Below are positions 28,731-38,600 of a stretch of 64,000 nt of DNA, piece by piece. Where the stretch lies: contig CAJNDS010000615.1 in the NCBI GenBank assembly GCA_905221605.1, positions 1-64,000 of the forward strand. Reading direction: 5' to 3'. The notes beneath the pieces were generated by a model, which worked only from the letters and a program-made list of their open reading frames with translations, searched no databases and had not been told where the DNA came from. The stretch comes from Symbiodinium natans. Taxonomy: Eukaryota > Sar > Dinophyceae > Suessiales > Symbiodiniaceae. Positions within the stretch are counted from its first letter, which is position 1, and every line of letters begins with the position of its first letter. Both the position numbers and the translations under genes were made by a program.

Positions 28731-28865
28731 TGCTAAACTTCAAGTCGCTCTTTTTCCTTGAACCAGTAAAGGCGCTGTCGGTAAAACATGAGTCACAAAT
28801 CCACACATGCTCATCAACCCTTTGGGTTGGTAGGTGGGGTTCCCAGGTAGTAGAAAAACTTTACA
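28731..28865 (-). repeat. 5' LTR of young copia
   Basis: Identical to 19824-19958. On the minus strand it is upstream of the PBS. It abuts the GTCTC TSD at 28866-28870. Confidence 0.95.
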
Positions 28866-28870
28866 GTCTC

Positions 28871-31800
28871 GCAGGAACCTTCCCTTTACTCGAGGTGCAG
28901 GCCTCACAGTTCACATCATAAGGAAAATGACCTCTGGATCTATGCACTTGCAAAGCCACACTTCGCAGAGGTATCCTCTCTGAAACTTCTGCACCTCCAG
29001 GCGGTTCCGGGGGTTTCGGTGGTTCAACACCTTGAGGTTTCGGAAGCGGACTCTCTTTCTCTCCTCTCTCTTCTCTCTCTGAAGAACGTGGCATGTCACT
29101 ATCGAGTTCTAAGGGCTCAGCTTGCGTCCCCTTACCGGGGAGGGGCAGTCCACGCACAACTCTCAAGTGGCTGTGCTCAGAAGTGGATCTGCTCCCTTTT
29201 TCATCATCGCCCTTTCTTCTCAACAAACAACAACCACACACACTCCAAGCACAACACCATGCCATGCACACCAACAAGCTCCACAAGTTCCTGTCGAGAC
29301 AAAGGCCCAAGCACATGGCCTTACATGCGAACTTCAAAGAGGCTTTAAAACCTGAGCTCCAAGTTGGTTTCACAACGTGCCTGCTAAAGACCAGAGTACG
29401 TTCTACATCAACTCGAACATAACAGAAACGAGTCTTGATTCGCACTCGGACTCCTTTACGACGATGGTGTAAACGGTACTTTCGGGATACAAGTTGAGGG
29501 TAGTCACCAACTCCTCGAAACCTTTTCAAACACATCTTCAAGAATCGAAACCCTAACCAGAACGAACCCCCCAAGAGACTTGCTATCACATAGATCGCCA
29601 AGCAAGCGAAAACATCCAATGCTTCTCCTGGCATGCAAAACAAAGCACTCCTGGCCGGCAGGGGTCTGTCATGACTCATGTTCAGGAGGTTTGGGTTCGT
29701 GGCGCTTCTGAGGTTCACACTTGAGGGTATTTCGGATCTTTGAGGGTACTGCTTAGAAGATCGACGTTCTTTCGGGCTAGTTAAACGCGGACTTGAGGGT
29801 ATTTCGGATCTTTGAGGGTACTGCCGAGAAGATCGAAGTTCTTTTGGGCTTCTCTTCAAGGGACCTTCAAGCTCGCACACTCCTAACCAAGCAAGTCTCA
29901 CACAGCAACATGTCTGTTCAACTGCTTCACTCATGCTTCTTTCCAAATCCAAACAAGCCTGAAAGACACGGTGTTTTTCCAACGCGCAAGACATGCGATC
30001 GGCGCGTTCAGAAACAATTCCACAAAAGGAAGAATTCCGCACAGCCTTTAAGGCCTTCACTTCTTCTGTCCAGGGGAAGGAAGCACAAACTCCCTCTCTT
30101 CGGCTGTTTGACCCAAGCCGCCCGGAGGCGGAAGGGCACCCGCTGCGGATGATGTAGCGGTCTCGGAGGTAGGCTCTGGAACTGCAGGCAAAGACTCTAC
30201 AGCCACTGGCGCTTCTGGAACCGTCAAAGGCGAGGAAGTTGGGACCACAGACCAGGCCTTCGGTGTAGCCCCCGCTGGTGCTGCCTTGGATTTCGACAGA
30301 GCACCTGGAATTTCCCGCTCCTTTTCCACCACCATCGGCTCCACACTGTGGCCCGAGGGACCAGGAGGAGCAACAGGTGGAACATCCAAGAACTTGAAGG
30401 ACTCCAAAGGGGCCAATGAAACTGCGGAAGGCGAAGGAGGCACCGGTGTCGAAGGAGCCGCAGTGTCCCCCTGAGGGGTTCCTAGGGCTGCTGGATCGAA
30501 CTTGTACCCGTCCGTCGCGACCGGCGATGGCTCCATAATGATAGGAGACGGTGGGGGCGGCGCAGAGGAGCCCACATCCTTCAAGGCTTTCTCCGCTTCG
30601 ATGAGCGCCAAAACTCTGGTCCGGCTCTGCATCATGTATTCCCCCATTGGAATCGATTCGTCCGACGAACTTGCCGAGGATGACTCTGCAGACTCTGTCT
30701 CCGAGCCTTCGTTCATCGCTCCAGTCTCCGAGCCTTCGTTCATCGCTCCAGGCTCCGAGCCTTCGTTCATCGCTCCAGTCTCCGAGCCTTCGTCCATCGC
30801 TCCAATTCCACCTCCAGTATCTGTGGAAGCAGCTGCAGCCGTCCTTCTGGCCTTGACCTTGGGTCGAGCGGACTGCAAGTCCTCCCGTTTTCGGACCACT
30901 GCTTCGAACTCGATATCGCGCCGGGTGCGCTGATCCATTGCCCCCATTAACGCACGCCACCCATGCCTGATGGCTGAGCCTGGCACCCACTCGAGCTGGA
31001 GCTCGACGTCGTCTGGATACATTCCAGCCAAAAGGTTGCGTTCCGCTTCCGGCATGGCCTCGTAAACGGTCAGGACCTTGAGGATACGCTTGATGTAACC
31101 CAGCGCAGCCACGTCCCCGCCACTCTGGTGGCGTAGGTGACTTGGATCGGGAGTATACCCTTCGATAGCGGCACGCGCGTCCCTTGCACGCACGCCGCGT
31201 TGATGAAGAGTGCGGCCTTGACCCGCGATTTCGAACCTTGTAGTATGCTCGTCCAACAACTCGTCGGTGAGCTGGGAAAAATCCCTCTTTCTCTTCACCG
31301 GAAGGATCCCTCCATGATCCGGGGCTTCCGGAAACTCGGGCAGCCACAGCGCCCACGCAACCTCTGCGCTGATGTAGGGCGTTCCATCCAGAGGATCGGG
31401 ATCGTGATCGCGAAGCCTCTTGGACCACCCCGTTCCCAGGCACGGTCCCACACCTGGGTCTGGACGCTTCTGTCCAACCTCGAGGAGGTAGCCGTCGGTC
31501 ATCAAAGCATCTGTCAATGACGCAAAGATGGTCCCCTGGCGGGAAGAATAAACGAGTCCATCTCCGATAGACATAAGTGGAACTGCAGGTTCCAGGTCGT
31601 TCTCTGGAATTGCCGGCACAGGGTATCCACATGCAATCAGATCTTCTCGCTGTTGTCGTATCGCTTGCATAAAATACCTGTAGCGCGGCCCCCTCAGCAT
31701 GCTTCTCCACTTCACTATCAGAGGCGGCTCGTCTGATGGCTGCGAAGGCTTGCTTGTGGATGCCACCGTTTGAGCCCTCCATCTTCCCCATGCTTCCTCC

Positions 31801-33981
31801 TCTTCCGTTTCTCCTGTCTCTGATGCAGCCACCGAAGGCGAAGGTACTGCAACTTGACTCGGAGGCCTCGAGAAAACATTGAAGGGGGCAACTGAAGCCC
31901 CTGCGTCCGCAGTCTCGGCTGGCGCCGCCTCTGCTGGTGCAGGCTCTACGGGTGCATTCAAAAACACAACCTCCTGCCCGGTACTCTCCGCTGGAGAGTT
32001 GTGGGAATCTTGCTCCACCTCCATTCGAGGTTCCGACATGCTCAGCACCTTCCCTCAGGGAAAACCAAGACACGCAAACAAGCAAAATGGCTGCGGACAA
32101 ACATGCGCACTTCAAGCCTTTTTGAGGTCTTTTGGGCTTCCTAATGCAAAACATGCTTGGCTCGGTTGCTTTGGGGCACTCACTTCCTTTAAGGGCACAC
32201 CTCAAACCTTCACTGCCGACGATCAGAAGCGAAAAGCCTTTCAGACACAACCCCTTCACAAGACATGCCAGCAAAAACATCACGTTCCAAACTGCGCACA
32301 CATGCCGCTGCCAAAAATCATGTTGCTGTCTGACAAAAACATGGCATTTCCTAACAGAATCATGCAGTTTCCTAACCAGACTTTCGGAACACAGGCTCCT
32401 ATCACCACTCAGGACATCCGTTTTTCTAGCACAGATCATGTCGTGCGGTTTCCTAACGGCGTGTTCTTCAGGAATTTCCAGGGACTCAAACGGCGTTCCC
32501 GTCAAGACATGGCGGATAGACTTCTCGTCCTTTCCAGGCTTCTCATCACTCTTCACTTCTTTCGAAGTCTTCTTCAGGATGCTTGGTCCTGCAGTAATGT
32601 CTTTCCTGGGTTCCTTGTCAACAGGAAGAGAGTCGATCTCCATGTCCGATCCCTTGGATGGGCGTTTAGGAGCTTTCTGCTTCTTTCCGCTAATCGCCCA
32701 CCAGGCCCGTTTCGCCCCAACCAGGCGGACATTCTTCTTTCCACCCTTGTAAATGCGAGACCCGGTGCGCGCAAGGTGCGTCTTCCAGCCCCGTTCCGAC
32801 GCGGACCACGGAGATACCACATTAAAAGGCACGTCCGCCACAAGGACGTCCTCCAACGTCAACGAAACGTCGCCGAAACGAACTTCAAGATCAACGACAT
32901 TCGATACGTTTATGATGTCTCCTGAGGCACTATAGAGCGTCACCGTGCGATCATGGTACCTGCAGACACGAAATCCTGACAGATGATCTGCTGAGACGAT
33001 GTGGCATGTGGCTCCACTATCGACCAGCCACACATCACGATGCTCTACCTGCAGCGAAGCGCAGACGTATGCCGCATCTCCCTTCGAGGTGCTTCCAGTC
33101 AGGGCGCCTACCTTCTCATCTACAGTGACTTTCGGCCCTACAGCGACCGGTCTAGGGACTGCCTCTACGGGCTTAGGCTTCTCAGGCTCAGGCTGGCTCA
33201 GTACTTCTCGTCCAGCAGAAGGCTTCGCAAACCTCATCGCCATCACGGTGGAGGTCCTCGAAGACTCGGACTCTGCCTCGGACTCTGGTTCTCCCAGAGC
33301 CCGGGCTCTAGCCTTCTTCTTCTTCTTGCCTTTGCTCTTGCCTTTATCAGGCTTGTCGGACTTCTGCTCCTTGTCTTTGCCGCCTTTTCCGCCTTTCGGC
33401 GTTGGAGAGCGTGGCTTTCCTTTGGGATTCTGCGCTCCCTTGCCATCACCCTTCTTGCCCTTGTCGCCCTTCTTGCCCTTTTCACCGGCTTCACGCTGAC
33501 GGCTCCAGCAGTTCTTAGCCAGGTGTCCCTTTCGTCTACAGTGGTCACAAAGCTTGTCACCCTTTCCTGACATCTGCCGATTTGAGAAAAAAGGACCCTC
33601 ACACAGACGAAGCTGCTCCTCATAGTACCGAAGGCTATCGCTCAGCGATGTCCAGTCGTTGCTCTTTCCATGAAGAACGACGTACTGTCTGAGCTCCTGG
33701 CTCAGAGCTTGCAGCAAAACACTGCAGCGGTCAGCCTCCGTGAGACGCAACTCTGGAAAGTTCCCAAGCTTGGACTCGGCACGAGAAAACTCGTCCTCCA
33801 AGTGACGGATGAGGTCTGTCGGCCGTCGTTGATGCTGGCACGTAGTTGCCAACTTGAGGCACTGCTCCCGCACGTGGACAGCTTCCATGCGAGACACGAT
33901 GCTGTACTGCTGCGTGATGGTCCTCACTGCCTCGTATCCGCAGGCACTCAGAGACTGCCTTTTCGAGCACGAGCGTAGCAA
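28871..33981 (-). pseudogene. Old copia: Gag, protease, spacer, pre-integrase finger
   Basis: Long open frame upstream of the young copia insertion. Gag helices; CDHCRRKGHLAKNC zinc knuckle (about 33515-33555); Lys-rich linker; protease WLVDSGATCHIV (about 33010-33030). Then about 1,200 codons before HRSRGHFPYD and CEAC, the pre-integrase zinc finger. Most of this spacer overlaps a second ORF in the +1 frame. Two hydrophobic segments lie nearer the finger (FACLAIYVIASLLGG and SLLVCMAWCCAWSVCGCCLL, 29200-29640). The frame is open for 5.1 kb although an in-frame TAA at 34012 separates it from the Gag N-terminus. Confidence 0.8.
30057..32039 (-). CDS. ORF embedded in old copia spacer (+1 frame)
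   Basis: About 660 aa from the ATG at 32039 (MSEPRMEVEQ), wholly inside the polyprotein frame but shifted by one base. Its composition is protein-like: acidic Pro/Ala-rich N-terminus, EEEAWGRWR, and a folded-looking core rich in aromatic and charged residues (WRSMLRGPRYRYFMQAIR, AEVAWALWLPEFPEA). Four GAMNEGSE repeats follow, then a Pro-rich tail. The polyprotein frame over the same bases is Arg/Ser/Gly-rich and looks like the shadow. Both are stop-free. A matching arrangement, in the same relative frame, occurs at 59807-61507. Confidence 0.7.
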   Translation of the reverse strand: MSEPRMEVEQDSHNSPAESTGQEVVFLNAPVEPAPAEAAPAETADAGASVAPFNVFSRPPSQVAVPSPSVAASETGETEEEEAWGRWRAQTVASTSKPSQPSDEPPLIVKWRSMLRGPRYRYFMQAIRQQREDLIACGYPVPAIPENDLEPAVPLMSIGDGLVYSSRQGTIFASLTDALMTDGYLLEVGQKRPDPGVGPCLGTGWSKRLRDHDPDPLDGTPYISAEVAWALWLPEFPEAPDHGGILPVKRKRDFSQLTDELLDEHTTRFEIAGQGRTLHQRGVRARDARAAIEGYTPDPSHLRHQSGGDVAALGYIKRILKVLTVYEAMPEAERNLLAGMYPDDVELQLEWVPGSAIRHGWRALMGAMDQRTRRDIEFEAVVRKREDLQSARPKVKARRTAAAASTDTGGGIGAMDEGSETGAMNEGSEPGAMNEGSETGAMNEGSETESAESSSASSSDESIPMGEYMMQSRTRVLALIEAEKALKDVGSSAPPPPSPIIMEPSPVATDGYKFDPAALGTPQGDTAAPSTPVPPSPSAVSLAPLESFKFLDVPPVAPPGPSGHSVEPMVVEKEREIPGALSKSKAAPAGATPKAWSVVPTSSPLTVPEAPVAVESLPAVPEPTSETATSSAAGALPPPGGLGQTAEEREFVLPSPGQKK

Positions 33982-34011
33982 CTCCTGACCTCTTTCCCAA
34001 CGTGAGAGAGA

Positions 34012-34661
34012 TTAGGTGAGATAGTAGTAAAGCTTCGCACTTCGAGCAGCAACATCATCCGCCAAATCCTTCTGAAGGATCTCATTCTTTTGCTTGACGC
34101 AGAGTTGCAACTCTCGAACGAAAGACTCATCTTGAAGAGCAAGCCACGATGACAGTGTCTCCAAGTAGGCATGCCACGTCTCCACTTCTCGCATCCTGCC
34201 CTTGTTCATGCCTTGATGCTCTAGCATCGGCAGAGATGGAAGGTACTTCTCCGCTCTATTCTGCACCAATGGGCTCGAACAGAGCTCGAAGACGAGGTAG
34301 CTCCTGCAAAAGACACAGAAGGTGTGCTCGGTGCAGCTGCAAACGGGTCTTCCGTCTTGGCTCTAGCTGCAGCCTCCGCAACCAAACGTGCGGTCTCCGC
34401 TGCCTTCTCTTCAGCCTCATTTCGACGCTTCTCTTCCAAATCCATTCTTCTCATGAGGGCAGCTATCAACTGCTGGTTCTGCTGGTGGGCCTGACTTTGC
34501 TGCCTTAGCATCTCCAAGAAGATGGCTTGGAAGTTGCCTTCACCAAGGCCATTTCCAGCTTGCACTCCACCCACTTGGCTTACATCCAGAGTTGAGAGAG
34601 CAAATAGACTGCGAAGGTCTTCAAGCATGTTGCATGACATGAAGGTGCTTTGACTTGACAT
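34012..34661 (-). pseudogene. Old copia Gag N-terminus, broken
   Basis: Two overlapping frames. 34661-34221 begins MSSQSTFMSCNMLEDL and has a Gln-rich helix and Ala/Glu coil. 34269-34012 continues with EKYLPSLPMLEHQG and WHAYLETLSSWLALQDE, which parallels the Gag of the copia at 56965 (RVWTAYRDELTSWL). A frameshift lies near 34260. At 34012-34014 a TAA replaces what is probably CAA (Gln): the downstream residues SLSRWERGQELLR continue in the same frame and align with SMSKFQRGQDL of the other Gag. A C-to-T change would fit deamination of a methylated cytosine. Confidence 0.75.
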
Positions 34662-34700
34662 GTTTTGGTTTGCAAGTCCGATGATGAGTTTGAGAAGCAC

Positions 34701-35164
34701 AGAGAGGCTTTTAGCTCTCAGAAGTTGACCTGAGAGTCATCTGGAAGTGCTGAAACAAAGCTCTGAGGAACAGACTTTGGCCGTTACTCACTCCGTGTGC
34801 TTTGCTCCGTCGTTCGTACCGTGTCGTGACCGTTTGACACTCGACTGAGGCATTCTGAGAGCATGCTGAATGTTTTGCAACAGACCTGAAGTCCTGAACC
34901 AGTAACCAAGATGTTTTGCATGTTACTTTTGTCTTCTCCTTTGTCTAAACAAAGTTGAGATGTCGTTTGAAGACTTGAAGCCTTTGCTCTTGGAGAGAGC
35001 ACCTTTGCTGACCAAAGACAGTGTAGCTGAACACTGACGTGTTTGGCTCAAGTGCGAACGGAAAAAGCAGTCTGCGCTGAAGCTCTGCTTTTCACATGGT
35101 AGCGGAGCGTCCTGAAGAGACGTTCCAGGAAAAGCCATGGCCCAAGTTCCGGACGCGTCTACAG
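34701..35164. other. Leader/LTR-like region with extra primer-binding site
   Basis: No gene. It contains TTTGGCTCAAG (35042-35052) and a primer-binding-site 12-mer TGGTAGCGGAGC at 35097-35108 after TTTTCACA. A second such pair lies 113 bp downstream. It probably belongs to the 5' LTR/leader of the plus-strand copia, with a local duplication or insertion. A plus frame at 35137-35613 is open but unrecognised and overlaps the PBS. Confidence 0.5.
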
Positions 35165-35207
35165 TGCTTTCAAGGGAAAAGGTACCACAAGAACCTTCGG
35201 TTTTTCA
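35165..35207 (+). repeat. 5' LTR-like 43-bp repeat
   Basis: TGCTTTCAAGG to GGTTTTTCA, followed by CG and the primer-binding site. It pairs with 44698-44740 with three differences. Confidence 0.65.
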
Positions 35208-35209
35208 CG

Positions 35210-35221
35210 TGGTAGCGGAGC
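35210..35221 (+). promoter_or_regulatory. Primer-binding site of second copia
   Basis: TGGTAGCGGAGC two bases after the LTR-like CA end; identical to the PBS of the young copia and to that at 56940. Confidence 0.8.
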
Positions 35222-35624
35222 TTGTGCCTTGTGGTACGAGCCCGTGTATGGTCTTTGGTTGTCTGTCAGGACTCTGTGAGTGCCTGGAGGCAAGTTTGGG
35301 TTTGGAGCCCAGACTGCCAGTGGACCGGAATCTCTTGTACTCGGACCGTGTAAGTGAGTACCGGGAAGCCTATCCTGTGAGGAGGCGGATCCGGACTCAT
35401 CAGGCTTGGAATCAGTTGGTTCAGCGGCTGTTGAGGCACTTTGGAGCCCGGGCAAGGTGGTTTGTCTGGAACTGGATTGGTTGTGACCGATCTTGGAGGA
35501 ATACGGTGCTTGGTAGAGTAGAACTAAGGTTCTTCAGGAGCCTGGACCATCTGGTGTTGGTGAGAGAATTTTCGCCAGAAGACGTTGTGGAGAGACTGCA
35601 GGCTGGAGCCTGAGTTCAGGAACT

Positions 35625-38600
35625 ATGTTGAATACATCCCCACGACATACCAGTGGAGCTCATGTGAGGAGTCCAAGAGGTGGACGAGAGCGTGGAAGCT
35701 CTGTGCCCATCATGGATGCTGAGACAAGGCGAAGGGTAGACCCTTTTCCGGGTTTGGGAAATCCCAACCCACTGTGGGTGCAAGGTTTGGCACAAGGAAG
35801 CCAACCTGTGTATGGCCCAGTGCCCAGAGGTCGAACTCCCGCCAGAAGCCCTCATGGGGTAGCTACTGGAGCACCCCAACAGACAATGGGAGGCCCTTCG
35901 TTTCCCCCTGGTTTGCCTCAGCAAGCGGTAGGAAGTCCTTCGTTACCACCAGGACTATCCACTGGACCTCCTCAACCTGTGGTGACACCATCACAAACAT
36001 CACCCGACGTGCAAGGGTTGACGAGACAAGTGCGAGAATTGGAAAGCATGATGCAGCAACTGGTTGTGCAGCAACAGCAGTTTATGCAAACGATGACTTC
36101 GTCCATGGTGCAGCAACAGCAGCAGCATCAGCAGTGGATGATACAGCAGCATCAGCAACAGCAGCCACAGCAACAGCAACAGGTGAATCCCCCCTTACCT
36201 CAGGATGGTGTTCCTGAGAACATGCCCAGTTCTTCTTCGGGATGTCAAGGTGCATCGCCAGTGGGTACTCCTGCGAAGGGGACCCAGCTTTTTCGGATGG
36301 CGAGCCCAAGTCCCCCACTGAGACCTCCACCTCTGGAGCAAGAAAGGGAAAGGGATGTGTTTGCTCGATCGGACAAATGGTTGCCCAGTTTGCCGACCAT
36401 TGACTTTTCGTCTTGGAAGGATCGCATCTCTGAAGCTCTTGGATTCTTGACCTGGATGGAGAAGCTGACCAGTTGGGTTGGTTTGGGTTCAGAAGTGTTT
36501 CCCAATGAGCTCATGCATGCGGTGAAGACTCAAGAAGAGTCTCGGCTGAAACAGGATCGACTTACTGTGGAGCAACAGAAGAGGTCGACGAGGCTGATGC
36601 ACATCCTGCGACAGACTTTTGCAAATCATGAGAAGAGTTCTCTGATTTTGCAGACATATGTTGAAAGTGAGAGCACTTATCAACAATCTGGTTTTGTGGC
36701 TTTGAGATTGCTGGCGAAGGAGTTTTGCCTGAAGTCGCGAGCTGAATGCCTGTTCTTTCGGTCGCAGCTGGTGAATCAAACCGTGAAAGCACCCAGTATT
36801 CCGGAGATCATTCGAAAGATTGAGCATGAGTTGAACAAGTACACCAAGCTGCTCAATAGTCTTGATCCCGATGTGCATGCTGGTGGTTTGCAGATCCAAG
36901 AAGCGGATTCGGTTATGGTTTTGCTGCGCAGTTTGCCAGATCGGTGTAGAAGCCATTGCTTGTTGCATGGCGATAGTGAATCGTTTGAAGATCTGAAAAG
37001 AGTTGCTCTGAAGTTTGAGGTGCAACAAAGGGTGTGGTCAGAAGCCCCTGGCACGAAGCTTCAACCTTTTCGAGATCCCAATGAGGGAAAGGGCAACGAA
37101 GGAAAACCAAAAGGCAAAGGAAAGGAACAGAAAGGCAAGCGCGAATCAAGCAAAGGTGCTGGCAAACGAGCTTCAAGCCAGAACAAGAAGGATGTGGAGT
37201 GCTATGTGTGTGGTGGAAAGGGACATTATGCCCGCGATTGCTGGTATAAGGAGGGAGATTCAGGCAAGAAGCCCAATTCCCCCAATGCTAAGGCGAAAGC
37301 CAAGGCAAAAGGAGATCCCAAGAAGAAGCCCGAAAAGGGAAAGCCCAAAGGAAAAGGCAAAGGAAAGGGGAAGACAGTTGCTGAAGTCTCCCAAGAGGGT
37401 GAGTCGAGTGACTACCAGCTAACTGGAGGTGAATGGAATGAACCTGAGTCAGAGGCCCGAGTGGAATCTGTGTTGCAACCTCTGGAAGGATTGCTCGATG
37501 AAGTGAGAAAAGAGTGGATTCCCCGGAGTACTGATGAGATAGATTGGTCATGGGAAGTTGAGACGAGAGTCCGGATTGCCGAGTTGGAGCATCGGATCTC
37601 TACCGATTTATCTCAGATGTTGCCATCTAAGTCAGTTCGGTCTTTGATGAAACCTCCGATGAATCAAGTCAAAAGCATGGAAAAGGATGATGCAAGCAAA
37701 TGGTGGTTGATTGACTCAGGAGCATCGGTGACTGTGATTGCGAAAAGATACTTGGATGAGTTCCAGATCTTGGATCGGAAGGCGTTGGGACCTAATGAGA
37801 GGTACTCAGCAGCCAACGATACCCCGGTGAATGTCTTCGAGCGAGTTCGCATCCGAGCCTTGCTGCCTATGTATGAAGGAAAGCAGTATCTTGGTTTGAC
37901 ATCGGTGTGTGTGACTGGAGTTGTAGCAGATGTGGCTCACAACATCTTGAGCACCGAGCAGATGGTGAATACTGGTTGGGAAGTGAAGTTCACTCGAAGA
38001 GAGATTTCGCTGCGACACGAGAAGAAAGGAGTCATGGGATATGGAGTATCCTGGGCTGGATGTCCTTGGATCTACCTGCAAGGTGATGCTGGAAAGCGAA
38101 AGAAAGTAACCTTTGGAAGAACTGAGGTTCGACCCATGGATGTGGATGATGGCCAACGACCGATGGAGGTTGATCAGATGCAGTCAGTGCAGTCAATGAC
38201 CAAGAAAAAGCAAGAAGAAATGGAGCTGCATCGGATGCGAGGCCACATTCCTTTTTCGTCCGAATGTCCTCATTGTCGGATGACAAGAGGAACAACCCAG
38301 CATCGTCGGACCAAGGATGCTCAAGACCGACCCGTGGCGTTGCAAGCAGATTTCTGCTTCATCAACCTGGTAACTGGTACTTTTGCGAAAGACCAGCCGA
38401 CGGCTCCCAACATGAAAGTACTGGTCATGACTGAAATGTCAACCAGAATGATTGGATGTCTGTTGGTAGGGACCAATGCTGACAATACCTCCAGCTGGAT
38501 TCGTTATTGGATGAATGCTTTCGGACTGGACATTGCAGGGTCTGCTGTACTGTTGAGGACAGACAGCGAGACAGCGGTGAGCGCCCTCATCAAGAGAGCC

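Larger units (their letters stand above)
19824..28865 (-). mobile_element. Young intact Ty1/copia element
   Basis: Flanked by identical 135-bp LTRs (19824-19958 and 28731-28865; each TG...CA) and by GTCTC TSDs. On the minus strand the primer-binding site abuts the 5' LTR, and a purine run AAGGCGGGG abuts the 3' LTR. Three open frames follow: ORF1 (28693-27413), gag-pol (about 26853-20827) and ORF3 (20814-20209). LTR identity and open frames indicate a recent, possibly active copy. Confidence 0.95.
5716..34700 (-). mobile_element. Old Ty1/copia element split by two insertions
   Basis: Three minus-strand blocks (34661-28871, 19818-18118, 7848-5935) join into one copia order: Gag, CCHC, protease, spacer, pre-integrase zinc finger, integrase, reverse transcriptase, RNase H, C-terminal tail. 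Removing the young copia and one of its GTCTC TSD copies rejoins KVPARR with LRRRLQRED in frame. Removing the YR element restores LSWYKELSSYLEK in frame. The host copy is decayed: a Gag frameshift near 34260, a nonsense codon at 34012-34014, and no recognisable 5' LTR or primer-binding site. Confidence 0.85.

Noticed and set aside
26854-28806. N-terminal 650 codons of the young copia polyprotein starting in the LTR
   Set aside because: The start is GTG inside the LTR and most of the stretch overlaps ORF1, whose sequence is more protein-like. Not firmly excluded for 26854-27412, where hydrophobic segments occur.
35137-35613. 158-codon ORF before the second copia
   Set aside because: It overlaps the LTR-like repeat and PBS, and shows no motif.
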